A DNA stretch of 64,000 bases. Source: GCA-001856825 sp049965815 (lineage in GTDB: Archaea > Thermoplasmatota > Thermoplasmata > Thermoplasmatales > GCA-001856825). A program made the position numbers and the translations under genes. The stretch lies in assembly GCA_049965815.1 (NCBI GenBank), contig JBMFVV010000006.1:1-64000 (forward strand), in the 5' to 3' direction. This document shows, one piece after another, positions 7,839 to 16,981 of this stretch. The notes beneath the pieces were generated by a model. It worked only from the letters and a program-made list of their open reading frames with translations. It made no database searches and was not told where the DNA came from. Each line of letters begins with the position of its first letter. Position 1 is the stretch's first letter.

Positions 7839-8870
7839 ATGAAGATAAACGTAGACGGCAAGAAAAGAGATGTCAAGGCGGTATGGTATGAGGAGCCAGT
7901 TATAAAGATGATTGACCAGAGGATACTGCCTGAAACGTTCAGGATAGTTGATATAAGTAACACTAAGGAACTTCATGACGCCATTAAGAATATGACTGTC
8001 AGAGGAGCACCATCAATAGGTGCATCTGCTGCATATGGTGTTGCACAGGCAAAAGCTCTGGGCACGGATGTAGAGGAAGCAGGTAAGATCATAAAGTCTT
8101 CGAGACCAACGGCAAATGATCTATTCTATGCAGTGGATTTTGTTCTTCAGCACAAGAATGAAGCCAAGAAATATGCAGAAATGTATGTAGATTCCATAGT
8201 TGAGAGGTCACGGCTGATAGGTGTCAATGGAAATGAACTGATTGGGAAAAATAAGAGAATACTGACGCACTGCAATGCGGGGGCACTTGCGTCTGTTGAT
8301 TACGGAACTGCCCTGTCGCCCATAAGAATTGCAAACGAGGCAGGAAAGAAACCTTTTGTCTGGGTGGATGAGACGAGACCCAGGCTCCAGGGGGCACGGC
8401 TGACAGCCTGGGAACTGGTACAGGAGGGAATAGAACACAAGGTCATAGCAGACAATGCAGCCGGATTCCTAATGCAGAGAGAACAGGTAGACCTTGTAAT
8501 AGTCGGAGCAGACAGGATCACAGCTAATGGGGATTTTGCAAACAAGATAGGCACGTATGAGAAGGCTGTTCTCGCGAAGGAAAATGGCGTCAGTTTTTAC
8601 GTCGCAGCCCCTTTGAGCACTTTTGACTTCAGCATAGAAGAAGGAAAGGAGATACCGATTGAGGTGAGGTCGGAAGAGGAAGTGAAGGAGATTAAAGGGG
8701 TGAAGATATCGCCCAGAGAGTCAAGTGCATATAACCCTGCGTTCGACGTAACCCCGAACAGGTATGTTACGGGTTACATAACGGAATACGGTGTTTTCAA
8801 GAGTTCAGAACTTCACCTGCTTAAAGAAAAGGGGAAAGACTCTATCATAGAAAAGATCGATGCAATTTAG
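7839..8870 (+). CDS. mtnA: S-methyl-5-thioribose-1-phosphate isomerase (aIF2B-alpha family)
   Basis: About 343 residues. Family marks are TVRGAPSIGASAAYGVA, the catalytic Cys in LTHCNAGALAS, DETRPRLQGARLTAWEL and the catalytic Asp in VGADRITANGDFANKIGTY. These match MtnA, which isomerises methylthioribose-1-P in methionine salvage (or a related archaeal ribose-phosphate isomerase) rather than a true translation factor eIF2B subunit. I place the start at ATG 7839 (MKINVDGKK) because an AT-rich ATTAAATTA box lies 22-30 bp before it, fitting a leaderless mRNA; an upstream in-frame ATG at 7818 would fall within that promoter. Divergent from rfcL. Confidence 0.88.
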   Translation: MKINVDGKKRDVKAVWYEEPVIKMIDQRILPETFRIVDISNTKELHDAIKNMTVRGAPSIGASAAYGVAQAKALGTDVEEAGKIIKSSRPTANDLFYAVDFVLQHKNEAKKYAEMYVDSIVERSRLIGVNGNELIGKNKRILTHCNAGALASVDYGTALSPIRIANEAGKKPFVWVDETRPRLQGARLTAWELVQEGIEHKVIADNAAGFLMQREQVDLVIVGADRITANGDFANKIGTYEKAVLAKENGVSFYVAAPLSTFDFSIEEGKEIPIEVRSEEEVKEIKGVKISPRESSAYNPAFDVTPNRYVTGYITEYGVFKSSELHLLKEKGKDSIIEKIDAI

Positions 8871-8910
8871 AAAGTAATATTATAGATGTTAGAATATTCA
8901 TCGACTTCAA

Positions 8911-10860
8911 GTGACGCAAAGAAACATCCTCTGGCAATCAAAGGAATTATGTGAAGGGTCAAATATAAGGAAGTACACAGACTGGGTAAACAGTACTTAC
9001 GATAAGGGGTTCAGCAGTTATGAGGACATCAGAAGGTGGTCGATAGAGAATATTTCAGATTTCTGGGAATCTATACTACGCTACTTCAAGGTTAGGAGCG
9101 AAGGTGGCTATTCCCGGGTTATAAACTCTGAACGGATGCCAGGTAATAAATGGTTCAGCGGGCTAAAGTTGAATTACGCGGAGAACAATCTGCTGCTTGG
9201 AGAACAGGAAGAAATAGCACTGTTCTTCAATGAGACTGCGGAAGGAGTGCGTATTTCCAGGGATAATTTTCAGGGGAAGGCTGGAGGCATCCAGAGATTT
9301 TTGCTAGATTCCGGAGTTGAGGAGGGTGACAGGGTTGCTTCATTCCTGCCAAACATACCGGAGGCAATGGAAGCTCTCTACGCAACAGCGGCGACCGGTG
9401 CCATCTGGTCGAGTTCTTCTCCAGATTTTGGGTCAGAAGCGATTCTCGAAAGATTCAAACAGATAAATCCAAAAGTATTGTTTGCACCGAGTTATTATAC
9501 ATACAACGGAAAAAAGTATGGTAAGACAGAAATTATAAAACAAGTAGCAAACAAGATACCAAGCATCAAGGAGGTTGTTGTTTTCGGAGATTCTTCTGGA
9601 GAAATTCAGGGCGCTGTTCCAATGGAATCTATGTTAGGTGAAAGGAGGAGTCTATCCTTTAAAAGGGTACCATTCGATCACCCGTTGTGGATCTTGTATT
9701 CTTCTGGAACCACAGGTCCACCTAAGGCCATAGTTCACAGTCATGGCGGAATTCTGCTGGAGCATCTTAAATTGTTAAATCTTCACTACAATTTGAAGAA
9801 GGGTGACAGGTTCTTCTGGTATACCACGACAGGGTGGATGATGTGGAATGTTCTGGTCAGTTCCATATCAGCTAGCGCTACCGCAGTCCTGTATGATGGG
9901 AGCCCCTCCTATCCAGACAACTACCATCTTTGGGACATTGCTGATAGGAATAGTATCAACTTCTTCGGGACCAGTGCAGCTTACATATCAAATTTGATGA
10001 AGGAGGGCGTTAGACTAATAGACAGGTATCCCCTCAAGGGTCTTTATGCCATAGGCTCAACGGGCTCTCCTCTCTCGAACGAAGCCTTTAGGTATGTTTA
10101 CGAAAGTATCAAGAAAAATGTCTGGCTTGCCTCGATAAGTGGTGGTACAGACCTCTGCACTTCTTTCCTCGGCGGCTGTGTATGTCTTCCTGTTGTGGAG
10201 GGAGAACTGCAATGCAGGAACCTGGGTGCAGACATATATTCTCTGGATGAGGATGGGAAGTCTGTCATAGATCAGGTTGGCGAACTCGTTATACAGAAAC
10301 CCATGCCTTCAATGCCTATCTATCTGTGGAACGATGACGGGGAGAAACTCAAGGAAACATATTTCTCTAAATTTCCCGGAAAATGGAGGCACGGTGATTG
10401 GGTTCTTATCACACCGGCCGGGTCAGCAATCATATACGGACGTTCTGATTCTACCCTAAAGAGAAGGGGCATCAGAATCGGTACTGCAGAGATCTACGGT
10501 ATATTGGATGGGATCGATGAGGTCAAGGACAGTATCATAGTGGGTCTGGAGCTGGAGGGAGGGGAGTACTATATGCCACTATTTGTGGTCACAGATAAAA
10601 ATGAAGACTTTGAAAATATCAAGAAGAAAATAATAGAGAAACTGAGGGTAGAATTATCGCCAAGGCACGTCCCTGATGAGATAATCAGGGTGTCACAGAT
10701 ACCCAGGACAATCAATGGTAAGAAGATGGAGGTCCCACTGAAGAAGCTGCTGATGGGGATTCAGCCTGATAAGGCAATGAACGTAGGGTCCATGGCAAAT
10801 CCTGAATCCCTAAATGAATATCTGGAGATAGCAACGAAGATTAGAAAGAGTCAGAGATAA
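8911..10860 (+). CDS. Acetoacetyl-CoA synthetase (acyl-CoA ligase family)
   Basis: 649 residues of the ANL adenylate-forming superfamily. The N-terminal part (ILWQSKE, YTDWVN, RRWSIENISDFWES, MPGNKWFSGLKLNYAEN) matches acetoacetate-CoA ligase rather than acetyl-CoA synthetase. The P-loop-like core motif is YSSGTTGPPKAIVHSHGG; TTTGWMMWN and the C-terminal hinge (GRSDSTLKRRGIRIGTAEIY) and catalytic Lys region (NGKKMEVPLKKLL) follow. It would activate acetoacetate or a similar short acid to the CoA thioester with ATP. The start is GTG at 8911. No thiolase or HMG-CoA gene is adjacent, so the pathway is unclear. Confidence 0.85.
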   Translation: MTQRNILWQSKELCEGSNIRKYTDWVNSTYDKGFSSYEDIRRWSIENISDFWESILRYFKVRSEGGYSRVINSERMPGNKWFSGLKLNYAENNLLLGEQEEIALFFNETAEGVRISRDNFQGKAGGIQRFLLDSGVEEGDRVASFLPNIPEAMEALYATAATGAIWSSSSPDFGSEAILERFKQINPKVLFAPSYYTYNGKKYGKTEIIKQVANKIPSIKEVVVFGDSSGEIQGAVPMESMLGERRSLSFKRVPFDHPLWILYSSGTTGPPKAIVHSHGGILLEHLKLLNLHYNLKKGDRFFWYTTTGWMMWNVLVSSISASATAVLYDGSPSYPDNYHLWDIADRNSINFFGTSAAYISNLMKEGVRLIDRYPLKGLYAIGSTGSPLSNEAFRYVYESIKKNVWLASISGGTDLCTSFLGGCVCLPVVEGELQCRNLGADIYSLDEDGKSVIDQVGELVIQKPMPSMPIYLWNDDGEKLKETYFSKFPGKWRHGDWVLITPAGSAIIYGRSDSTLKRRGIRIGTAEIYGILDGIDEVKDSIIVGLELEGGEYYMPLFVVTDKNEDFENIKKKIIEKLRVELSPRHVPDEIIRVSQIPRTINGKKMEVPLKKLLMGIQPDKAMNVGSMANPESLNEYLEIATKIRKSQR

Positions 10861-10916
10861 CGGCTCGCAAACGCCAAAATTCTAATCGAATCGTCTCCAG
10901 AGATGGATTAAATTTC

Positions 10917-12083
10917 TTAAGAATGTATCTTATCCCACATAATTCTTGCCAGTTTTCCTTCATATAGGAATTCTGAATAGAGATCTTCACTTTTATTTCT
11001 GTTCTCCCTGTGCTTTTCCAGTAATTGATTTACCTTCTGTGCAAGAATCTTCTTAACCTCTCCCGTCAGTAGCCTGCCTTTCGAGTATTCGTCTCCAATT
11101 CTCTTGATCTCATCGTCATCCTCTTCGAAAATGTAATACAGCCACTGGTAGGGTACATCCACCTTAAGATCTGCGCCGAGTTTTCGTTGCAATTCTGTGG
11201 TCGCCTGACCGCCTGAAAACGCGTATTTCATTATCTTCTTCTCTACCGTCTTTGGAGAATCTGAGAGGTATACTGCTGATTCTGGTATCGAAGAGCTCAT
11301 CTTGCCGTCAGAGCTGGCAAGGGGCGGCAGAAATTTGCTGTGTATTTCGGCAGCCTTGTAATAATCCAGCGACTCTGCGAGATCCCTCTGAAGTCTCCAA
11401 TATGGATCTTGATCTATTGCAGCCGGAATTAGGCATCTCTTCTTTTCAAACATGGTTGGAACTATCTGTATCGCAGGATAGAAGAGGATACCAATGTTTG
11501 ATGAGACATCCAGTCCAAAAGTTGCCTTCACCTGGGAGAAATTCAATTTCTTTGCAACTGATGTTACAAGAGGATACATATTTCTGATGTATTCTGTGTC
11601 CTTGAATATGAAAGTCTTATCGGGGTTGAAACCTACAGCTATTATATCCAAAATATTCTGGTGGGCCCATTCAGAAGTTTGCTTTAAGGTATAATCCTGA
11701 TTACGCATGAACTTTTCATCATCTGTTATCTCGATGTAGACGTTCACATCGAATATATCCTGCAGCCATTTCGTGAACAGGAAAGGGATGAGATGGCCTA
11801 TATGCATGCCAAGGGAAGGCGCTCTTCCAGTATACAGATAGAAGCCTTTCCCCTCCCTATAATCTTTGAGGATTAAATCTAGGTCTCTGTGGGAGAAGAA
11901 GATATTTCTTCGCAGCATGACGTGCATGCTTCCCTTGGAAATCCTGGAAATTTCTCTTAATATTTCTTCAGATATCTTCTGGGTGCCGAACTGCCTGATC
12001 AGTTTATCGTAGTCTATCCTTCCACTTACTTCCCAAGGAGTGACCTTGAAGTCGTCTTCTTGCACTCTAAGTAATGCAGACAC
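10917..12083 (-). CDS. trpS: Tryptophanyl-tRNA synthetase
   Basis: 388-residue class I synthetase of the archaeal/eukaryotic TrpRS type. The N-terminal extension VTPWEVSGRIDYDKLIRQFG is characteristic. The HIGH-type motif is SLGMHIGHLIPF after YTGRAP, and the KMSKS-type loop is SSDGKMSSSIPES. QDPYWRLQRDLA and the C-terminal helical anticodon-binding part follow. It charges tRNA-Trp in the cytoplasm. ATG at 12083; convergent with the upstream acyl-CoA ligase and divergent from the PEBP gene. Confidence 0.95.
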   Translation of the reverse strand: MSALLRVQEDDFKVTPWEVSGRIDYDKLIRQFGTQKISEEILREISRISKGSMHVMLRRNIFFSHRDLDLILKDYREGKGFYLYTGRAPSLGMHIGHLIPFLFTKWLQDIFDVNVYIEITDDEKFMRNQDYTLKQTSEWAHQNILDIIAVGFNPDKTFIFKDTEYIRNMYPLVTSVAKKLNFSQVKATFGLDVSSNIGILFYPAIQIVPTMFEKKRCLIPAAIDQDPYWRLQRDLAESLDYYKAAEIHSKFLPPLASSDGKMSSSIPESAVYLSDSPKTVEKKIMKYAFSGGQATTELQRKLGADLKVDVPYQWLYYIFEEDDDEIKRIGDEYSKGRLLTGEVKKILAQKVNQLLEKHRENRNKSEDLYSEFLYEGKLARIMWDKIHS

Positions 12084-12177
12084 CTAATAAAATCATTATT
12101 GAAAGGGGAAAGCGATCGAATTCTCTTTCGAGAGGGAAATGAACAAAATACTTCTAATGAGATTTCCATGCTCATGT

Positions 12178-12642
12178 ATGTCACTCAGTTTAGAAATAAA
12201 AGGAATGAAACGTGGAGACCTAATACCATCCGAATTCACCTGTGAAGGTATCAACCATTCACCAGAGATAGGCATAAATGGGGTTCCTTCAGGAACCAGA
12301 TCTTTTGCATTGATAGTCGAAGATCCAGATGCACCAGCCGGCATTTTTGTTCACTGGGTGATTTACAATATAGAACCAACAGTTTCAAAGATGAGAGAAG
12401 GAATTGAAAAGACACCCAAAACAGGGGAAGGGTTTCTTCAAGGGAAAAATGACTTTGGTCGAGTGGGTTACGACGGACCCTGTCCACCAAAGGGTCACGG
12501 GTACCACAGATACTTTTTCAGACTTTATGCTATCAGTTCCCTCTTGTCCATCAAGGAGAACGCCACCAGGGAGAGCCTCCTGAAAGCAATGGAGGGGAAA
12601 GTGATAGACCAGGCTGAATTTGTTGGGAGGTACAAACGCTAG
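12178..12642 (+). CDS. YbhB/YbcL-type phosphatidylethanolamine-binding (Raf kinase inhibitor-like) protein
   Basis: 154 residues. PEBP family marks are FTCEGINHSPEI near the start, the core motif EDPDAPAGIFVHWVIYNI and GYDGPCPPKGHGYHRYFFRLYAI. These form the small anion-binding pocket of the fold. The cellular role of prokaryotic members is not known. The start is placed at ATG 12178 (MSLSLEIKG), where the family normally begins; an in-frame ATG at 12139 would add 13 residues without homologous character. The stop lies 1 bp before the stop of the convergent VIT gene. Confidence 0.88.
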   Translation: MSLSLEIKGMKRGDLIPSEFTCEGINHSPEIGINGVPSGTRSFALIVEDPDAPAGIFVHWVIYNIEPTVSKMREGIEKTPKTGEGFLQGKNDFGRVGYDGPCPPKGHGYHRYFFRLYAISSLLSIKENATRESLLKAMEGKVIDQAEFVGRYKR

Positions 12643-12643
12643 A

Positions 12644-13603
12644 TCAGCCTATATACCCTATGAAATGGTGTGCTATCATTCCAATTGCAAATGTTGCGAG
12701 GAAACCCAGTGTCACGAGACCAAGGGATCGGAGAAGGTCCCTTCTTAACCGTCCGTTGGATTGTATTGATATCACTGAGGTAACTATCATATCCACCACT
12801 ATGACAAGTCCAAAGGCTGTTGCGAGTGCAACGTATTTCTGCAGAAACAGAAATGGAATGATGGGTACGATTGCGCCAAAGAAATAGTAAAGGGCAGTGT
12901 TTCCTGCAGCCTTTCTAGGAGAATGTGCCCCTCCAGAAGACAACTGATCCTTAGCGTGTTCAGACAGATACGCACCTATTGTCATTGAAATGAGTCCAGA
13001 TGCACCGAATACTATGCCACCGACAGCTACATACATGTTGTTAATGAAAACACCTGTAAGTCCTGCTACACTTGCAAGAACTTCTATCAGCCCATCTGAC
13101 ATTCCATATATTGCATCCCTAACCGTATCTGCATTTACCTTTAGCTCGTTCATCATCTTGACGAAGACGTCTTCGTGATCCCTTTCATCAGCCAGGATCT
13201 TGCTCAGTTGGTCCCTTTCCCACTGTTCTCTTGATTCTTTCTCTAGATAGTCAGAGTATTCCTTAATGGCGTCTATCTCGCCTCTTTCAAGATAACGGAC
13301 CAGAAAGGATATGCCAAATATTCTTTGAAGGAATCCAAGATAATGATAATAGCTTGCGTTCCTCCTTTTGAATGGTGGTAAGGGCATCCCCTTCTTCTTT
13401 AACAACTCAGCCCAGAACTCAGCGTGAGTCGACTCTATAGCAGATAACTCCATCAATTTTTTTGCTATGGTCTGATTTCTTCGGCTCTTTCTTACCGAAG
13501 ACATAATCCTTGTTGAAATATCTCTGTAGAGACTCGCATCATTCAGTTCATTCAGATAGAAGGATTCAGGGCTGCTTACCACGGAAATACATTCAAAAAT
13601 CAT
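12644..13603 (-). CDS. Ferritin-like domain fused to VIT1/CCC1-type iron/manganese transporter
   Basis: 319 residues in two parts. Residues about 20-155 are a rubrerythrin/erythrin-like four-helix bundle with di-iron type residues (SAIESTHAEFWAELL and a later DERDHEDVF Glu/His pair). Residues about 165-315 are the VIT1/CCC1 transporter with DAIYGMSDGLIEVLASVAGL, GGIVFGASGLISMTIGAYLSEHA, and three hydrophobic C-terminal segments. Known of the family: membrane export or storage of Fe(II)/Mn(II), with the ferritin-like part as a sensor or loader. Suitable for an acidophile facing high soluble iron, which is inference. ATG at 13603; divergent from the following gene. Confidence 0.85.
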   Translation of the reverse strand: MIFECISVVSSPESFYLNELNDASLYRDISTRIMSSVRKSRRNQTIAKKLMELSAIESTHAEFWAELLKKKGMPLPPFKRRNASYYHYLGFLQRIFGISFLVRYLERGEIDAIKEYSDYLEKESREQWERDQLSKILADERDHEDVFVKMMNELKVNADTVRDAIYGMSDGLIEVLASVAGLTGVFINNMYVAVGGIVFGASGLISMTIGAYLSEHAKDQLSSGGAHSPRKAAGNTALYYFFGAIVPIIPFLFLQKYVALATAFGLVIVVDMIVTSVISIQSNGRLRRDLLRSLGLVTLGFLATFAIGMIAHHFIGYIG

Positions 13604-13685
13604 TAATAATGTTTCTGGAGCGAATGACTAATTGAGGGGAACGAGAAAAAATAAATCTTCTTATCCAATACGGAACAGTGATAAT

Positions 13686-15005
13686 ATGACCCAGAATGTT
13701 TTGATCATGGGTGCTGCAGGACGTGATTTCCACAATTTTAACACGTACTTCAGGGACAAGAAGGAATACAACGTTGTTGGATTTACGGCTACACAGATAC
13801 CAAATATAGAAGGTAGAACATACCCAAAGGAACTCGCAGGGAAACTCTATCCCAAAGGGATACCAATCTATCCAGAATCTGAACTGACGGACCTGATTAA
13901 TGAGAAGAAAGTTGACCTAGTGGTTTTTTCATATTCAGATGTTCCACATGAATATGTAATGCACAAAGCGTCGGAAGTGCTAGCAGCAGGGGCAAATTAT
14001 ATGCTCCTTGGACCGAGGGATACCCAGATAAAGAGCAAGAAACCACTTATATCAGTGTGCGCAGTGAGGACAGGTTCCGGAAAATCACAGACCACAAGAA
14101 GAGTGGAAGACATACTCATAGGAATGGGAAAGAAAGTCGTGGCAATCAGGCATCCGATGCCTTACGGTAACCTTCTTGAACAGAAAGTACAAAGATTCGC
14201 AACGATGGATGACCTAGACAAACAGAAGTGCACGATAGAGGAGAGGGAGGAATACGAACCCCACATAAAGAGGAATGTCATCATTTATGCGGGAGTGGAT
14301 TATGAAGCAATTCTTCGGCAGGCAGAGAAGGAAGGCGATATTGTGCTCTGGGATGGGGGAAACAATGATTTCTCATTCTACAAGAGTGACTTGCAGATCG
14401 TAGTTGCCGATCCGCATAGGGCAGGAAATGAGATTAAGTACCATCCAGGGGAAGTAAACCTCAGGTCTGCTGATGTTATAGTGATAAATAAGGAGGAAAC
14501 TGCGAGTCTAGAAAATATAAACATCGTTAGGAACAACATAAGGCAATTTAATCCCAAAGCGATAGTCGTGGACGGAGCATCCCCATTCTTTAGTGCAGAC
14601 TCGGAAAAGGTGAAGGGAAAGAAGGTGCTCGCCATAGAAGATGGCCCCACACTCACTCATGGAGAGATGAGCTATGGTGCCGCCGTCCTGTTCTCTATAA
14701 AATACGGAGCTTCAGAGCTCGTGGACGCAAAGGAATATGCTAAGGGAACGATCAAGGGAGTTTATGAAAAGTACAAGCAAATACACAACTATCTCCCTGC
14801 CATGGGTTATTCTCCAAAGCAGGTAAAGGATCTGGAAGCGACAATAAACGCAACGCCTGCAGATGTGGTCGTATCAGGAACGCCAATAGACCTGACGAAA
14901 GTTGTGAAGATAAACAAGCCACTAATAAATGTGAAGTACGAGCTTCAGGAAATTGGGAAACCAGATCTTACGGACATACTTGCGAAATTTGTCAAGACAC
15001 ACTAG
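13686..15005 (+). CDS. Cyclic 2,3-diphosphoglycerate synthetase-like P-loop GTPase
   Basis: About 439 residues. An N-terminal Rossmann-like part (VLIMGAAGRDFHNFNTYFRD) is followed by a P-loop domain with VCAVRTGSGKSQTTRR, a DGGNNDFSFYKSDLQIVVADPHR stretch seen in short (WDGGNNDFSFY) and an NKEE nucleotide-base motif (VIVINKEE). This layout matches the family of archaeal predicted GTPases related to cyclic 2,3-diphosphoglycerate synthetase. Whether it makes cDPG here cannot be decided. The start is ATG 13686 (MTQNVLIMGAAG), about 30-40 bp after an AAAAATAAATC box; an upstream in-frame start would add 18 residues of low complexity. Its end overlaps the convergent srp19 by 14 bp. Confidence 0.72.
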   Translation: MTQNVLIMGAAGRDFHNFNTYFRDKKEYNVVGFTATQIPNIEGRTYPKELAGKLYPKGIPIYPESELTDLINEKKVDLVVFSYSDVPHEYVMHKASEVLAAGANYMLLGPRDTQIKSKKPLISVCAVRTGSGKSQTTRRVEDILIGMGKKVVAIRHPMPYGNLLEQKVQRFATMDDLDKQKCTIEEREEYEPHIKRNVIIYAGVDYEAILRQAEKEGDIVLWDGGNNDFSFYKSDLQIVVADPHRAGNEIKYHPGEVNLRSADVIVINKEETASLENINIVRNNIRQFNPKAIVVDGASPFFSADSEKVKGKKVLAIEDGPTLTHGEMSYGAAVLFSIKYGASELVDAKEYAKGTIKGVYEKYKQIHNYLPAMGYSPKQVKDLEATINATPADVVVSGTPIDLTKVVKINKPLINVKYELQEIGKPDLTDILAKFVKTH

Positions 15006-15243
15006 AAGAGCCGGATTCTATTTTTTTTATTAATTCTTCTTTACTTCCTTCCCATTCCACTTCTATTTTTTTAACGGTTTTCCAAGGAATTTTCGGGTAT
15101 TTCGCATCCGTAACGCTGTAGCTCAGGTTCATAGAATTGATGATTTCCATGAGCCTGAGGGTTTGAAAATTTTTCTTTACCCTTCTACCCAGCTTCCTCG
15201 GCACTGCAGTATCAAAATAAGTTTCCCAGAGAATTCGCTTCAT
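14992..15243 (-). CDS. srp19: Signal recognition particle 19 kDa protein
   Basis: 83 residues matching archaeal SRP19: an opening W-x-TYFD segment (ILWETYFDTAVPRKLGRRV), the helix with SLKEI-like LRLMEIINSMNLS, a K-YP-IPW strand (DAKYPKIPW) and a C-terminal GSKEELIKKI. SRP19 binds the tips of helices 6 and 8 of SRP RNA and prepares the site for SRP54. The SRP RNA itself is at 30.1 kb in this window. ATGA overlap with rps8e upstream shows translational coupling. Confidence 0.85.
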   Translation of the reverse strand: MKRILWETYFDTAVPRKLGRRVKKNFQTLRLMEIINSMNLSYSVTDAKYPKIPWKTVKKIEVEWEGSKEELIKKIESGSSSVS

Positions 15244-15623
15244 TTCTTTATTAAAACGGCGTTAATTCTTCCGTTTTGTCCAGGTCTGGACGTTACCCTT
15301 GCATTGCCAAGTTCTGTAACGACAATGGCCCCCTTTGTGATTATGTTCCTTTGAGCGAAATGTGGATCGGCTATGTTTTCTAAAACATTTATTATTTTGA
15401 CCTTCTTGGTTACCCTGTCCTTTGGGTCTGTAACATTTGCCTCGTTACCTCTCAATAGTGCAGTTTTGGTATTTCCCCCCATTCCTCTCACTTGCTTTCT
15501 CTTTACATTTCCAAGTACGGTGAGTGTTGGCTCGTTTCCAAGCTCGAATCTCTTCTTGTGCCTGTTCGATCTGAGTTTGCCACCACTTATCTTAGCATTA
15601 GCTCTTCCGTGATATATGGCCAT
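15240..15623 (-). CDS. rps8e: Ribosomal protein S8e
   Basis: 127 residues, the archaeal length. Diagnostic stretches are the RSNRHKKRFELG segment near residues 19-30, KRKQVRGMGGNTKTALLR, and the C-terminal strand VTSRPGQNGRINAVLIKK. It is a component of the small ribosomal subunit. ATG at 15623. It leads a two-gene operon with srp19, ending with an ATGA overlap. Confidence 0.97.
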   Translation of the reverse strand: MAIYHGRANAKISGGKLRSNRHKKRFELGNEPTLTVLGNVKRKQVRGMGGNTKTALLRGNEANVTDPKDRVTKKVKIINVLENIADPHFAQRNIITKGAIVVTELGNARVTSRPGQNGRINAVLIKK

Positions 15624-15726
15624 GTGAAAAGGCTATGAATAAAAGGTAGTTAAACCTTTCACATCTCGTCTTTCTAGGGAAAGTGCAGTCCAGATGTTCA
15701 TTATTCTTGATCAAATAACTCTTTAT

Positions 15727-16878
15727 CTACCTCTCGTTCAACGGTACATACTTCAGGTCCAGCTGGCCAACGTACCACTCGACAGGTCTCACCAGTTTGT
15801 TGTTGTGCCAGTACTCAACTATGTGAGATCCCCATCCTGCCATTCTGGAAGCAACGAATATGGGTGTGAACATCTGTCCCTCTATGCCCAGTACCCTGTA
15901 CAACGGACCAGCAAAGAAATCTATGTTGGGCCATATCCCCTTTGTCTTCCCCAGCTTGTCTATCATGAGTTTCTCAGCCCTGAGTGCAATCTGCAAGAGT
16001 CTCCTCACTTCATCTGATGGTTCCTTTGTCAGGCTCTCCTCAAGGTAGCTTCTCACAAGCTTTGCCCTCGGATCGTACGTCTTGTAAACCCTGTGACCGA
16101 ACCCCATTATCCTCTGCTTCCCCTCCAGTGCCTCCTCTATGTAATTCTCAGTGTTATCTGGATTGCCTATTGCATTCATCATGCTCAGTGCAGCCTCATC
16201 CGCACCACCATGGAGTGGACCCTTCAGTGTACCTATGCCTGAAGTGGTTGCAGCATACACATCTGCAAGTGTGGATGCAGTCACAAGCACAGAGAATGTG
16301 GATGCATTTGTGCTGTGTTCTGCATGCAGTATGAACATCAGAGCTATCAGTTTGCTCTCAAACTTTGTTGGTTTCTTCCCTGTGAGCATGTAGAGGAAAT
16401 TGGCAGGAATGCTGAGGGAATCATCTGGCGGAATATACTCCTTTTTCTCTCGGAACCTCCCTGTTGCAGCTGCAATGGATGGAAGTTTTGCGATAAGCGT
16501 AATGACCTTGTCTAAAGTGGCTGAGTTCTCTTGGTTGTTGGGGTCACTATCGTACATGATTAGCATAGAGGTTGCAGTTCTCATTACGTCCATCGGATGA
16601 GAACGAGGTGCCATTACTCTTATAAGGTCCTTTACCTCAGCAGGTAGGTCTCTCCTGTTTCTGAGCTTCCTTGAAAATTCCTCAAATTCGACTTTTGATG
16701 GAAGTTTTCCGTTAAGTAGAAGATAACAGACTTCTTCATAATTTGATTTTTCTGCAAGGTCTTCTATAGAATACCCCCTGTACCACAACCTGCCGTTCTG
16801 TCCATCTACTTTGGAAATTGCGCTCTCGTCTACATAAACCCCCTCCAATCCATAGTTGATTGCTGGTTTTTCTGTCAC
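15727..16878 (-). CDS. gltA: Citrate synthase
   Basis: 383 residues, the short archaeal/Gram-positive type. Visible marks are LWYRGYSIEDLAEKS at the N-terminus, HAEHSTNASTFSVLV with the first active-site His, GPLHGGADE, GFGHRVYKTYDPRA with the catalytic His and Arg, and PNIDFFAGPLYRVLGI with the catalytic Asp. It condenses oxaloacetate and acetyl-CoA. The start is a GTG at 16878; on the minus strand a TATTTAAG box lies about 25-30 bp upstream, so a leaderless transcript is likely. A close 2-methylcitrate synthase activity cannot be excluded by sequence alone. Confidence 0.95.
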   Translation of the reverse strand: MTEKPAINYGLEGVYVDESAISKVDGQNGRLWYRGYSIEDLAEKSNYEEVCYLLLNGKLPSKVEFEEFSRKLRNRRDLPAEVKDLIRVMAPRSHPMDVMRTATSMLIMYDSDPNNQENSATLDKVITLIAKLPSIAAATGRFREKKEYIPPDDSLSIPANFLYMLTGKKPTKFESKLIALMFILHAEHSTNASTFSVLVTASTLADVYAATTSGIGTLKGPLHGGADEAALSMMNAIGNPDNTENYIEEALEGKQRIMGFGHRVYKTYDPRAKLVRSYLEESLTKEPSDEVRRLLQIALRAEKLMIDKLGKTKGIWPNIDFFAGPLYRVLGIEGQMFTPIFVASRMAGWGSHIVEYWHNNKLVRPVEWYVGQLDLKYVPLNER

Positions 16879-16981
16879 ATTTATCGATTAAGATTATTGG
16901 TCTTAAATACTTAATACTAGCCTAATCTTTTTAAGTAAATGAGTGAAGAAAGCCTTATTTCTCCATTATAGATGCATAAGC

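Noticed and set aside
8208..8554. Minus-strand frames inside mtnA
   Set aside because: Shadows of a well-identified gene; Cys/Pro/Ser-rich.
15694..16600. Several plus-strand open frames over citrate synthase
   Set aside because: Antisense shadows of gltA with Cys/Ser/His-rich, non-protein-like composition.
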